A stretch of DNA of 61,872 nucleotides, taken from contig NZ_JBHRTA010000029.1 in the NCBI RefSeq assembly GCF_042646065.1, positions 1 through 61,872 of the forward strand. Reading direction: 5' to 3'. The first letter of the stretch is position 1. The number at the start of each line of letters is the position of its first letter. Source of the DNA: Parapedobacter deserti (GTDB lineage Bacteria > Bacteroidota > Bacteroidia > Sphingobacteriales > Sphingobacteriaceae). Below, one piece after another: positions 41,879 to 51,599 of this stretch. The translations under genes and the position numbers were made by a program. Under the pieces are notes generated by a model. That model did no database searches. It saw only the letters and a program-made list of their open reading frames with translations, and was not told the origin of the DNA.

Positions 41879-44710
41879 CTATTTCTGATTTTTTGGTAAA
41901 ACGGTAACAACCCCGCCTAAACCAACCTTTTTACCTTCGGGTGCTTCTATTAGAATGTTTAAATTAACATTTTCAGATGCTGGAAAAGGGATCGCCAAAT
42001 CTTCGGTAGTATGACTTTCCTTGTTTGCTAATAGTTGTCCATTTACCCAAACTTCGGCTTTTCCGGTTAGCCGCTTAATCGACAGGACCCCACCTTCGGC
42101 TTTTTGTGACTGGTAAGGCTCAAAGTTAGTACGGTAGATAAAATATCCGCTAGACTCATGCTGTCGCAAAACACCAGTTTTAATGGAAGTCCACGTGTTC
42201 ATATCGTTAAGCGCCACGTTTTGGTTAGGGTTGGGCTTAACAACAGAAAACGGAGACACTTGCCAGTCCTGCAACTGGAAATTAGGGACTTCGGCTGCTA
42301 TTGATTTTACAGCCGGAACCTGTTTAACAGGAATCACCACCTCACCGGCCTTTAACCGTCCAGATCGGGCAATCAAGACTATTGGATCATTTCCGCCTTC
42401 TTCCGATTGCACTATCACTTGTGCTAATCCATTAAACAGGCTTCTGCGGTTTCCTTTTTCCGGCTCGTGAGAGTTAGGGTTTCCGTTTCCATGCCCGATT
42501 ATTTTGCCCGATCCTTTGATTTCAAAGGTAATATCTACATTTGCTGTTGATATGTGTCTACCCTTGCTATCAAGGGCTTCAACAGTTACAGGCATCGCAT
42601 CCCAACCATTATTATCTATGGTTTTTCTATCCGGCAGTAACCTTAAACTTGCTGGCTCCCCCGTTGTTTCAACAACAAAATGAGAAATTTTCTTTCCCTT
42701 TTTAAAACCGAAGGCTTCCAAACGGCCCGGCTGATAAGGTACCATCCAGGTATTCATTTCATAGTAATCAGCCTTTTGTCCACCAATAAGCTTCTTGTTC
42801 AAATAGAGAGTTACGGAGTCCGCATTACTTAAGCACATTACCTTGATCTTTTTTCCAATTGAGTCTTTTGGCCAGTTCCAATGCGGAACCAACTGAAGAA
42901 CATTTATATCTTCTCGCCACTGTGCTTGATGTATCCAGAAAGCCGTTTTAGGAAAGCCGCATACGTCCATAGCTCCAAAAAACGTACTTACAGAAGGCCA
43001 AACATAAGGAGTAGGTTCCCCTCTATAGTCAAAACCTGTCCAGAGAAAGCATCCGGCCAACCAGGGCCTTTGATGTATAGCTTTCCAGGCTTCACGGTGA
43101 GTAGCTCCCCAGGCTGCGCTTTGACTATCATATTGATCAATAATATTTCTTGTTGGATCCGTAACATATTCACCTCTTGTCATCAGGCCACAGCCATCTT
43201 CAGAACTGGTTAATTTCATATTAGGATTAGCTTCATGAAATTTATCGTAGGACCCCATCTGATAATTAAAGCCTACAACGTCTACCGCTTGTGACACATT
43301 GATGGGCGTAAATAGTCCTCCGTTCATAGCGGCAGTTACAGGACGGGTAGTATCTAAATTCTTAACCTTGGAAGTCATAAGTCTCACCATTTCATATCCG
43401 TTTTCTGTTCCCTGCATTGGCTCCTCGTTAAACACAGACCAAAGAATAATTGAGGGATGATTTCTATCCCGCCGGACCATCCACTCCAGCTGCCGGATGT
43501 AGTCTTCCCCGATATTGAAGTTTCTATTTTCGTTCATAACCAGCAAGCCCAAACTATCGCAGGCATCTAAAAACTCTGCTGCAGGAGGATTATGTGCACA
43601 CCGGTACGCGTTTGCTCCCATATCCTTAAGGCGCTTAATTCTGAAGGCCCATAGCGCATCTGGTACGGCAACGCCTACACCTGCATGATCCTGATGGTTG
43701 CAAACCCCTTTTATTTTTACATGCTTTCCGTTTAGAAAAAATCCTGAATCGGAAGTAAACTCAATAGTTCTGAATCCACAGCGGGTGATTACTTCATCTG
43801 AAATATTGTTTGCCGACGCTTCAAGTCGTGTTCTTACCTGATACAGCACCGGATTCTCAAGCGTCCAAAGTTCGGGCTTATCTACTTCCAGGTTAATTTT
43901 CGCTACAGATCTCTTTAAAGCATCAACCGATATGTTAGTTTTGCCACTTGCCACTACTTTACCTGAAGGATGAATTACATCAATTTTTACAGAAGACTGT
44001 TCTGAATTTTTTCCTCTGTTTTCTACAGTTACTTCTGCAGGTATTACCCATTTGTTATCCATTTTAACCGGATGAGCATAGATACCGTCTGTAATGACAT
44101 GCAATGGATTACGTTTTACCAGCCAGGTGTGCCTGTATATTCCGGCTCCTTCATACCACCAGCCTTCATGCTTTTCCGCATCAACTCTTACAGCTATAGT
44201 GTTTAAATTATCTCCGTATAGCAGTAATGAGCTAAGATCAATATAAATAGATGTGTACCCGCTCCAGTTATGTCCCACCTCGTGCCCATTTACCCATATG
44301 GTGCTATTTGTTGCTATCCCATCGAGTTGTAATTCTATATTTTTCCCTCTTTCACTCTCTTCCATTCTAAAAGAGCGACGGTACCATCCAATTCCTCTTT
44401 TTCGAAAGCCCTGAGACAAATTTTCCAAAGAATCAAAGGGATTCTCTACCGCCCAATCGTGAGGTAAGTTTACTGTTTTCCATCCCCTATCATCAAAATT
44501 TATAGCAGCAGGTCCAAGTGCCGCCCCAGCTTTTGAAGAATGATACGACATGGAGTGGCCTAAAACCTTGGGAAAAGGAATATCGCCCTGAAAAAAACGC
44601 CACCCTTTATCCAGGGATAACTTTTCGCGTACAGGTTGAGCTGATATAGAAAAACTTGAGGCTAAAAAAATGCAGAAAAAAAGTTTAAATAAATAGGTTG
44701 TTCTGTCCAT
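41879..44710 (-). CDS. Glycoside hydrolase family 2 (beta-galactosidase type)
   Basis: The product is 943 residues from the ATG at 44710; the longer TTG start at 44743 lacks a signal peptide pattern. A signal peptide is followed by a GH2 sugar-binding domain (KGWRFFQGDIPFPK, WKTVNLPHDWAVE, GWYRRSFR, TIWVNGHEVG), a TIM barrel with the acid/base Glu in ILWSVFNEEP and a nucleophile candidate in LTSSEDG, then extra beta domains and a C-terminal jelly-roll (IKTGVLRQHESSGYFIYRTN). It would remove beta-linked galactose or a related sugar. It is the first gene of a minus-strand group that runs to 45592. Confidence 0.9.
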   Translation of the reverse strand: MDRTTYLFKLFFCIFLASSFSISAQPVREKLSLDKGWRFFQGDIPFPKVLGHSMSYHSSKAGAALGPAAINFDDRGWKTVNLPHDWAVENPFDSLENLSQGFRKRGIGWYRRSFRMEESERGKNIELQLDGIATNSTIWVNGHEVGHNWSGYTSIYIDLSSLLLYGDNLNTIAVRVDAEKHEGWWYEGAGIYRHTWLVKRNPLHVITDGIYAHPVKMDNKWVIPAEVTVENRGKNSEQSSVKIDVIHPSGKVVASGKTNISVDALKRSVAKINLEVDKPELWTLENPVLYQVRTRLEASANNISDEVITRCGFRTIEFTSDSGFFLNGKHVKIKGVCNHQDHAGVGVAVPDALWAFRIKRLKDMGANAYRCAHNPPAAEFLDACDSLGLLVMNENRNFNIGEDYIRQLEWMVRRDRNHPSIILWSVFNEEPMQGTENGYEMVRLMTSKVKNLDTTRPVTAAMNGGLFTPINVSQAVDVVGFNYQMGSYDKFHEANPNMKLTSSEDGCGLMTRGEYVTDPTRNIIDQYDSQSAAWGATHREAWKAIHQRPWLAGCFLWTGFDYRGEPTPYVWPSVSTFFGAMDVCGFPKTAFWIHQAQWREDINVLQLVPHWNWPKDSIGKKIKVMCLSNADSVTLYLNKKLIGGQKADYYEMNTWMVPYQPGRLEAFGFKKGKKISHFVVETTGEPASLRLLPDRKTIDNNGWDAMPVTVEALDSKGRHISTANVDITFEIKGSGKIIGHGNGNPNSHEPEKGNRRSLFNGLAQVIVQSEEGGNDPIVLIARSGRLKAGEVVIPVKQVPAVKSIAAEVPNFQLQDWQVSPFSVVKPNPNQNVALNDMNTWTSIKTGVLRQHESSGYFIYRTNFEPYQSQKAEGGVLSIKRLTGKAEVWVNGQLLANKESHTTEDLAIPFPASENVNLNILIEAPEGKKVGLGGVVTVLPKNQK

Positions 44711-44751
44711 TTTACTTCTTAATAAACACGTTGTGTTATCCAATTTTAAAT

Positions 44752-45418
44752 TTACCTGATGCGAAAAGCTACAGGCTTTAAACTTCTGCCATCGGAACCG
44801 CCTCCTACCAAAAGTTCAAAATCTCCAGGAATCATTGACATCGATTGGCTTCCCTCGTCCCACCATTCCATCTGTTTAGGGCTAATTTTAAAAACAACTC
44901 GCTGCCTTTGTCCGGCTGCGAAATGTAGGGTCTTCTCCATAAGTTTCTTGCCCTCTTCCCCATCGCGGGTCTCTGAAAATATTGATATTAGGTGGCCAAT
45001 GGGTCAAACCAAGATAAATCCCCCTCTTCCCTCTCCTTTGCAAATCGTTAAAAATCGCCCGCCCTTCTAAAGCGCAGTAGTTTGCCATAGTGTGCAAAGA
45101 CAAGGTATCCCATGTGGCTGCCATGACAATTGCTTGTGGATAAGATGTTACAGGATAAGGACTACGGGCTACACCATGTAAGGTTTCGTTCCACCAGTTA
45201 TAAGGCGGAACACCCAAACGTTCTATAGCGGGAGCATTATTTACCATTTGCATTACCTTCTCCTCCAGGGTCAGTAGTGAAACTAGATTATCAACCCTGT
45301 CTTCTATAGATAAATCGGGGTCTTGAAACGGATATTGATATTGTCTTGTTGGCTTACATCCATAAAATGAACACACAAGAATAAGCAAGCACAAACAACG
45401 TAAGGGTCTTTTCGCCAT
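44752..45418 (-). pseudogene. GH3 beta-glycosidase gene with a large internal deletion
   Basis: The 5' part (45418 to about 44940) encodes a lipoprotein signal (CSFYGC) and the GH3 N-terminal domain up to FRDPRWGRGQETYGEDP. The sequence then jumps, out of frame, to the last 60 residues of a GH3 enzyme (LHFAAGQRQRVVFKISPKQM, then GDFELLVGGGSDGRSLKPVAF, stop at 44752). About 600 codons, including the catalytic Asp, are missing. A normal member would have about 850-900 residues. It is non-functional. The fusion lies between intact GH2 and GH71-like genes. Confidence 0.88.
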
Positions 45419-45591
45419 CTAACTTTTCTTTGGGGTTATAAATAGTATTTTAATAGATATCTACTCGAAGTATTATCAATTAAGGTTAAAACTTACCTGC
45501 ACGCTCATTGATTTTGAGACTTAGGATACCACAAAACAGATTATTTCTCTTAAAATTTAAACTTTGGGTATCCCAGAGATCTGCAATGCGG

Positions 45592-47961
45592 CTACTCCAT
45601 TGTTATACGCAGCTTATCAAAGGTTAAAGTGGCATCCACTCCCTTTTCAGCATGAAACATAATCGTATCACCTTTTTTCACGGAAACTCCGTTAAGGGCT
45701 TTCTTAAGCACCTTACCTTTTGAAAGTTTTTCACTATGTAACTTTTGGGGTACCCCTCTGGAGAAAATTTCAAACTGAATGTCCTTGTTGTCCGTTTTGC
45801 ATACCACTTCAATGTCAACTTTTGCATCTACTGGACTCTTCCACGCAACTGCTGCCCCATTTTCAACTGTTGTATTTAATGTCAAATAATTTTGATTTTC
45901 CCTTGATAAGAAGCTAATGGAGGAAGTTGGCTTGCCAGGATCTCGTTGATCAGTACCGAACGGAAATTGGAAAACCGGGTATGGAAAAGATTTATGCGTC
46001 ACCTCGCCTTTTCTTCTAGGAATGTAAGCCGTCAATTCATATCGGGAAAAAGAGGGTTTAGATCCGCCTGTGGACGCAAGATAATACCAAACATTGTTGT
46101 AGTTTGCGTCTGATTCCGGATTAAAACTCAGTGTTCGGGAGTTATCTGTAAGATCCCATTCGAATTGGCTGTTGTATGCTACAGGATCTTTACACGTTGG
46201 ATCGGTCCTGTTTTGATACTCCTGCAAATTAGTAAAACCATCCTGATCGGGATCATCATCGGGACTAGCGCCTGTTGCTGTGCTAAAATCTCCGTATGTA
46301 CCAAACCATAACATTTCAAACCAGTTTGGAAGTCCGTCATTGTCCTGATCGCCGTACCAGCTATTTATCACAACAGGGCTATCACCAAAATCTGCCTTCC
46401 AGTGTTTCTCATATTCTGTCGTAAAAGTAGTAGGCGTTGCCTGTTGCCTAAAGATCATCGAAGTAATTGGTTCAGGGCATTGCAGCAATTTCACCACTTT
46501 TTGTTCTCGTAAAACTTCTACCGAAACCGCGCCTGTTTCAGCTTTGATCTGCTTATAAAAGAATCCGGCAGGGGCCTTCCAGGAAATATTTCGCCCCGGT
46601 AAACGTACTACTGCCGGAGATTTCAAAATTGTAATCACCTCTATAGGCCTATCAAAATTAAGTACCCGGGTCACCTTAAAAGGATAGCTGTTTTCCTCTG
46701 CCCCTTTTGGGTATTTTGGATAGATAACATGAATTTTATCGTCATCAACTTGTGGGTCGCGGCCATCTTTCCATCTTTTCACAAACCATGCATTCAAGTC
46801 CAAAAATGTGTAATTCACCTCCTGAGACGGAGCCAACTGGGTATTCTCTGCATAATCGTTCCATGTAGTAAACTGCAGAAGCGTAGATCCTGTCTTTTCT
46901 ATCATTTCCCATCTCTTCTGCATTTCCAATCCGGTTGCTCCAATGTGGATTCTTTCCCAAAGTTCATTGTCATATTGATAGCTCAGCGCTTCGCCCCATT
47001 CACAATTGTTCTTTCTGCAAATTTCAGACAGCTCAATGATTTGTTCGGGAGTCAGAAAAGTCGAAGGAAGGAATAAACCCAAAGAATTAAAACCGCTGGA
47101 AAGTATGTTTACAATTTCTTTTATTTTTTGATATCCTTCTTCACCACGGAATTGCGGCGAAGGAGCCCTCAATACAGAACTTAATTCAAATTGCATATGA
47201 AGCGGTGTTCCCCATTTTTCCTCATAGTGTCTGAATGTTTTAACGTGAGCAGCAAATGCTTTAGGATCCACTAAAAAATCGTTCATACTGTTAAGCTCTG
47301 GAAAAGCTAAGGTATCCCTGGGTAACTGAGGAAACCCTTTGAAATTAGTATCATTATGATAATATTCTGGAACTACCTGCTTACCAGTTCTTTTGCGTTC
47401 AAAATATTCTCTTGCATAGTTCTCCGCATCCCTCATAGAGTAATAACCAAAAAGTAATACCTTCCCATCTCTGCGGGCTAGCTTTGGACTATTACCATGA
47501 TTGTCCAGCAAATATTTAATTGCCCCCGGATTTCTACTCGGGTTATCCAGACAAAAAGTGATAGCAAAAGGTAAATCATATTTTTCTGCCGCTGCGAACA
47601 ATACATCTAATGTATGCAAACCAATCTCTTTGCCGGCTAAAACATCAACTGCAAATCCATCAAGGCCGGCCCTTATAGCTCTTCTTATATCCAATGCTGC
47701 AGCTTCAATCTCATCCAGCTGTTTACCTGCTTGTAAAATCGGGAAATTAACAATCTTGCCTCCTATTGCATTGGTATACACATTGAAGTCATACGGATTA
47801 ACGCTGCTGAGTCTGGCGTTATATTTATCCAACGGATAACAGCCCATGTAATGGGCAAAAATTGTTTTTTCGAAAGAATTGGTATCCTTCGCCAGAGAAC
47901 TAAAAGTTGGGGCCAAGAAAAAAGAAAGTGTAATGAAAGCTGATCGTAGTAGCATTTGCAT
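45592..47961 (-). CDS. GH71-like glycoside hydrolase with calcium-binding repeats
   Basis: The product is 789 residues with a signal peptide (about 1-24). The TIM-barrel part (about 30-400) shows GH71/99-like features: TIFAHYMGCYP, AGLDGFAVDVLAGKE, FAITFCLDNP and a late TTWNDYAENTQ. A middle beta region is followed by two EF-hand/thrombospondin-type calcium loops (DQDNDGLPNWFEM and DPDQDGFTNLQEYQN, about 560-600) and a C-terminal domain resembling a carbohydrate-binding or anchor module. GH71 enzymes cleave alpha-1,3-glucan; assignment here is by motif memory and the true substrate may differ. Confidence 0.75.
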   Translation of the reverse strand: MQMLLRSAFITLSFFLAPTFSSLAKDTNSFEKTIFAHYMGCYPLDKYNARLSSVNPYDFNVYTNAIGGKIVNFPILQAGKQLDEIEAAALDIRRAIRAGLDGFAVDVLAGKEIGLHTLDVLFAAAEKYDLPFAITFCLDNPSRNPGAIKYLLDNHGNSPKLARRDGKVLLFGYYSMRDAENYAREYFERKRTGKQVVPEYYHNDTNFKGFPQLPRDTLAFPELNSMNDFLVDPKAFAAHVKTFRHYEEKWGTPLHMQFELSSVLRAPSPQFRGEEGYQKIKEIVNILSSGFNSLGLFLPSTFLTPEQIIELSEICRKNNCEWGEALSYQYDNELWERIHIGATGLEMQKRWEMIEKTGSTLLQFTTWNDYAENTQLAPSQEVNYTFLDLNAWFVKRWKDGRDPQVDDDKIHVIYPKYPKGAEENSYPFKVTRVLNFDRPIEVITILKSPAVVRLPGRNISWKAPAGFFYKQIKAETGAVSVEVLREQKVVKLLQCPEPITSMIFRQQATPTTFTTEYEKHWKADFGDSPVVINSWYGDQDNDGLPNWFEMLWFGTYGDFSTATGASPDDDPDQDGFTNLQEYQNRTDPTCKDPVAYNSQFEWDLTDNSRTLSFNPESDANYNNVWYYLASTGGSKPSFSRYELTAYIPRRKGEVTHKSFPYPVFQFPFGTDQRDPGKPTSSISFLSRENQNYLTLNTTVENGAAVAWKSPVDAKVDIEVVCKTDNKDIQFEIFSRGVPQKLHSEKLSKGKVLKKALNGVSVKKGDTIMFHAEKGVDATLTFDKLRITME

Positions 47962-47970
47962 ATTGTTTAA

Positions 47971-49332
47971 TTAAAATTTTGGCAGAAGATCAATATTTAC
48001 TCCAGCCTTGCCATATTGACTTTTAATGTCTATCGTGGTTAAATCCCAGCTGGATTGACTGTCTTGCCGTGTAATCGACTTATATTCGGAAAAATCTTCT
48101 TTTGTAAATACTTTACCAAAAAGACTTATTGCAGACAATCCATATTGATTTTGATTTGCCTTCCATGTTGCGTCTTTCCTTATTTCTAACGAGACGCCTT
48201 TATCTCCTCCTATTACAGCATTTGTTAAGCTTGCTGTCCCTTCATTGATGAGTCCAATTCCGGATAATAAGGCTGCATTAATCTTTAATGTCCCTCCTAC
48301 GGAAACCCGGATTGAAATGGGATCTCCATTGCGGATAACAAGAAGGTTGTCAAAGATCAGTGTAGAATAAAAGTTTAGATCTGGCTGAGCACCAACTGTA
48401 ATTCCTTTTTGGGAAGACGATAAAACTACACAGTTGCGTATTACATTAACCCCACCCTGCGGAAAGAAAATGTCGTGGCCGATACAGTCTTTTATAAGAA
48501 TATTGGCCATTTCAGAACTGCTATTATTAATGCTACACACCCCTGTGCTATTTCCGATGCTTGTAAAACCGTTTACCCTAACTAAACTATTTTCATGAGC
48601 ACTGAAACCATCATCTCCACAATCCCTGGCAGTTATATTTTCGAAGTAAAGACCAACACAATCGCCATGAATATTAAACCCATCGTTAATCACCCGCATT
48701 GCAGTAATATTTTTAATAGTAACATAACTACAGCTGGTAAAAGAAACGCCATTAGACAGTATGGGAGCTGTGATTTTATAGGAAGTAAGCGAGGTCCCCG
48801 GCGCTGTTTTGATATAAAAAGCGCTCTCGCTTTCGCTATAAGTCCATTCCCCCTGTTTTAAACTTTCATATGGTTTAAATGGTGCTTTTATCCCTTTGGA
48901 GGTTCTTCCCATCCTGATCATTTCATTGTTAAAGAAAAAATTATAACGGCTGATATCAAATCCCTTAATCAGCGGCAACTTTGTGTTTTTGTATATCCCG
49001 TCCGGTAATTTTTCCCAACTGGAAAGAACCAACGGAACTGCGCCATCTATGATTGCACCATGCCCCTCAACCACAATGGGCTTGTCCGGCGTACCTGACT
49101 TATTGTTTCGAAATTCTAATGATTCCTGGTATACCATCGGATACAAATGGATCGTATCTCCGGGCATTACTACGCTCACCGCCTTTTTTAAGGTTCTAAA
49201 AGGTGCTGAAAAATCTCCCTTACTACTATCTGATCCATTTTGTGGATGCACATAGATGCTTTCCCCCAAGCAAGTGCTGGAGAAAACAGCGCATAAAGAC
49301 AAAAGCATTAGAATGACCAATCGAATCTTCAT
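47971..49332 (-). CDS. Secreted right-handed parallel beta-helix protein
   Basis: The product is 453 residues with a signal peptide (about 1-23). IYVHPQNGSDSSKGDFSAPF RTLKKAVSVVMPGDTIHL is the typical N-terminal cap of Bacteroidota beta-helix proteins. Repeats such as ITAMRVINDGFNIHGDCVGL, NITARDCGDDGFSAHENSLV and FTSIGNSTGVCSINN follow the coil pattern, with conserved Asp-Gly-Phe turns. Members act as polysaccharide lyases, hydrolases or binding proteins; which of these cannot be told. It is 9 bases upstream of the GH71-like gene on the same strand. Confidence 0.8.
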   Translation of the reverse strand: MKIRLVILMLLSLCAVFSSTCLGESIYVHPQNGSDSSKGDFSAPFRTLKKAVSVVMPGDTIHLYPMVYQESLEFRNNKSGTPDKPIVVEGHGAIIDGAVPLVLSSWEKLPDGIYKNTKLPLIKGFDISRYNFFFNNEMIRMGRTSKGIKAPFKPYESLKQGEWTYSESESAFYIKTAPGTSLTSYKITAPILSNGVSFTSCSYVTIKNITAMRVINDGFNIHGDCVGLYFENITARDCGDDGFSAHENSLVRVNGFTSIGNSTGVCSINNSSSEMANILIKDCIGHDIFFPQGGVNVIRNCVVLSSSQKGITVGAQPDLNFYSTLIFDNLLVIRNGDPISIRVSVGGTLKINAALLSGIGLINEGTASLTNAVIGGDKGVSLEIRKDATWKANQNQYGLSAISLFGKVFTKEDFSEYKSITRQDSQSSWDLTTIDIKSQYGKAGVNIDLLPKF

Positions 49333-49395
49333 ATGTTTTCTTTTTATAGATTTTTTAGGTTCTCGCTTTATTATAAGTATTCCTAAACTAACCTA

Positions 49396-49483
49396 CCCCC
49401 CAAAATAAGTCAGCTCCCGACCAATTTCGAGATCGCTTCCAGTAGGTCAACACCACATTCAAAAAACCAGGGAGCTTTGGGGG
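49396..49483. repeat. Imperfect long inverted repeat between divergent PUL genes
   Basis: CCCCCAAA (49397-49404) plus AGCTCCC (49412-49418) pairs with GGGAGCTTTGGGGG (49470-49483), apart from a seven-base bulge. The loop is about 50 bases. It lies between the beta-helix and the plus-strand glycosidase gene. It could be a decayed mobile-element end or a transcript hairpin. Confidence 0.4.
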
Positions 49484-49572
49484 ATGCATCCCTTCGAACA
49501 TACCTATTATTATAAGCCCATCACACAGCTTTTTAGATTTAAACAGAACACGAATTATAAATACAAACAAAA

Positions 49573-51594
49573 ATGACAGAAGCATTCAAGAGTATTTCCA
49601 GGTTTGCCATGCGTTTAACCGTATTGTTCACTATTTTATTAACAGACGACAAATCTTCTTTAGCACAACAGGAAAGCAGATGGCAAATGGATGAAGACGG
49701 TGGTATCATTTGGCATATTGATAAACGGGTGCCACATGAAGATCACCTGGAAATGAGCGGAGAGCATCTTTCGGTGATTGTTGATTATGGGGTAAATGCT
49801 GAAAACGCTTTCATGTTAAGCCGTACAATTATATGGCCAATGTTGAGGAAACACCCCAATAAAACACGCGATCACCTGAAACGTACCTTTAACTGGGATC
49901 CTTTAACATATATATATGTAAATGGAGCAAAACTAACCGGAGAAAAAGTAAAAACGATCTCGCTAAACGGTCTTTTTGTTTGTAATAGCGTGTTTGCGAA
50001 TAACATCAGTTGCAAACGAACCTTTTTCCCCTCTGTAGATAAGCCTGTTTATTTAGAAGCATATGAATTGACAAACCACTCCAACCAGTCTGTATTCATC
50101 GAAATTCCTGCTTACGAATCAACATTTACCACAGATCCTGAGGTTGGAATTGAAGGAAAATATATCTTTTCTGAAAAACTAAAAGGCCCGGGCAGCAAAC
50201 ACCTGCAGCCAGGGGAGACGATACACTTCACTGCCAGTTTTCAGGCTGCCAGAACGAATGACAACCCATTAACGTTCGACACAGAAAATGAGCGCCTTCG
50301 AAGAATGCAATTGGTAAAACAATGGCATAATCAGCTACAATTAGAAACCCCCAATGAGGTGCTTAACCGCACTTTCGCCTTTGCTAAAGTAAGAGCATCA
50401 GAGAGCATTTATCGGACTAAAGGCGGGCTTATGCATGGCCCGGGCGGCGGCGAGTATTATGCTGCTGTTTGGGCAAACGATCAGGCGGAATACATAGCAC
50501 CATTCTTCCCGTTTTTGGGTTACGCTTCTGGAAATGAAGCGTCATTAAATGCATACAGGCATTTCGCACGATTCATGAACAGTGATTTTGATCCCTTACC
50601 AAGTTCTATAACTTCGCAGGGAGATACATTTTGGCGTGGAGTCGGCGATCGTGGTGATGCTGCTATGGTTGCTTACGGAGCTACAAGATTTGCCCTGGCT
50701 CTGGGAAACAAAACAAAAGCCGAAGAACTTTGGCCGCTTATTGAATGGTGCTTAGAATATTGCAGACGCAAGCTAAATGAGGATGGTGTCGTTGCTTCCG
50801 ACACCGACGAGCTTGAAAACCGCTTTCCGTCCGGAAAAGCTAACTTAAGTACATCCGCTCTCTATTACGATGCACTCATATCGGCAGGTTTTCTTGCTAA
50901 AGCACTATCCAAAAGCGCTTCACAAATAAAAGCTTATCACAACCAGGCAGGGAAATTACGCAAAGCAATTGAAGGCTATTTCGGAGCAAAAGTTGAAGGC
51001 TATGATACCTATCGCTATTATGAGGATAACGATGTTTTACGGGCTTGGATCTGTTTACCATTAACCGTTGATATTTTTGACCGCAAAAAGGGAACAATCG
51101 AAGCACTCTTTTCTCCAAGATTGTGGACAGCTGACGGACTTGCAACCGAAGCAGGCAAAGAGACATTCTGGGACAGATCTACCTTATACGCCTTACGTGG
51201 TGTTTTTGCTGCCGGAGAAAAAGAAAAGGCACTTAAATACCTAACTTACTATTCAAACCGCCGCCTGTTAGGCGAGCATGTGCCTTACGCTGTAGAAGCA
51301 TACCCGGAAGGCAATCAGCGGCATCTTTCTGCAGAAAGCGGATTATACTGCCGCATTTATACAGAAGGCCTTTTAGGAATAAGGCCTACTGGCTTACGGT
51401 CATTTACAATCAGCCCATATTTACCAACAACCTGGAACAAAATGGCGCTCAGAAAAATACACGCATTTGAGAATCTGTTTGATATCGAGTTGAAAAGAGA
51501 AAAAAATCAGATACGTGTGAGTATCGTAAAAAATGGAGTACAGACATTTTCTAAACTGATAACAGAAGGTAAACCTTTAAACATTAATTTATAA
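49573..51594 (+). CDS. Secreted (alpha/alpha)6-barrel glycoside hydrolase, unassigned family
   Basis: The product is 673 residues with a signal-like segment (about 14-32). An N-terminal beta-sandwich (about 35-240) is followed by a helical barrel. Motifs such as RASESIYRTKGGLMHGPGGG EYYAAVWANDQAEY, FWRGVGDRGDAAMVAYGATR and AESGLYCRIYTEGLLGIRPT GLRSFTISPYLP resemble GH78/GH63/GH94-like enzymes. The acidic residues WANDQAEY and DTDELENRF may be catalytic. It is directly followed (5 bases) by the next gene, so they form an operon. Confidence 0.75.
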   Translation: MTEAFKSISRFAMRLTVLFTILLTDDKSSLAQQESRWQMDEDGGIIWHIDKRVPHEDHLEMSGEHLSVIVDYGVNAENAFMLSRTIIWPMLRKHPNKTRDHLKRTFNWDPLTYIYVNGAKLTGEKVKTISLNGLFVCNSVFANNISCKRTFFPSVDKPVYLEAYELTNHSNQSVFIEIPAYESTFTTDPEVGIEGKYIFSEKLKGPGSKHLQPGETIHFTASFQAARTNDNPLTFDTENERLRRMQLVKQWHNQLQLETPNEVLNRTFAFAKVRASESIYRTKGGLMHGPGGGEYYAAVWANDQAEYIAPFFPFLGYASGNEASLNAYRHFARFMNSDFDPLPSSITSQGDTFWRGVGDRGDAAMVAYGATRFALALGNKTKAEELWPLIEWCLEYCRRKLNEDGVVASDTDELENRFPSGKANLSTSALYYDALISAGFLAKALSKSASQIKAYHNQAGKLRKAIEGYFGAKVEGYDTYRYYEDNDVLRAWICLPLTVDIFDRKKGTIEALFSPRLWTADGLATEAGKETFWDRSTLYALRGVFAAGEKEKALKYLTYYSNRRLLGEHVPYAVEAYPEGNQRHLSAESGLYCRIYTEGLLGIRPTGLRSFTISPYLPTTWNKMALRKIHAFENLFDIELKREKNQIRVSIVKNGVQTFSKLITEGKPLNINL

Positions 51595-51599
51595 CTACA

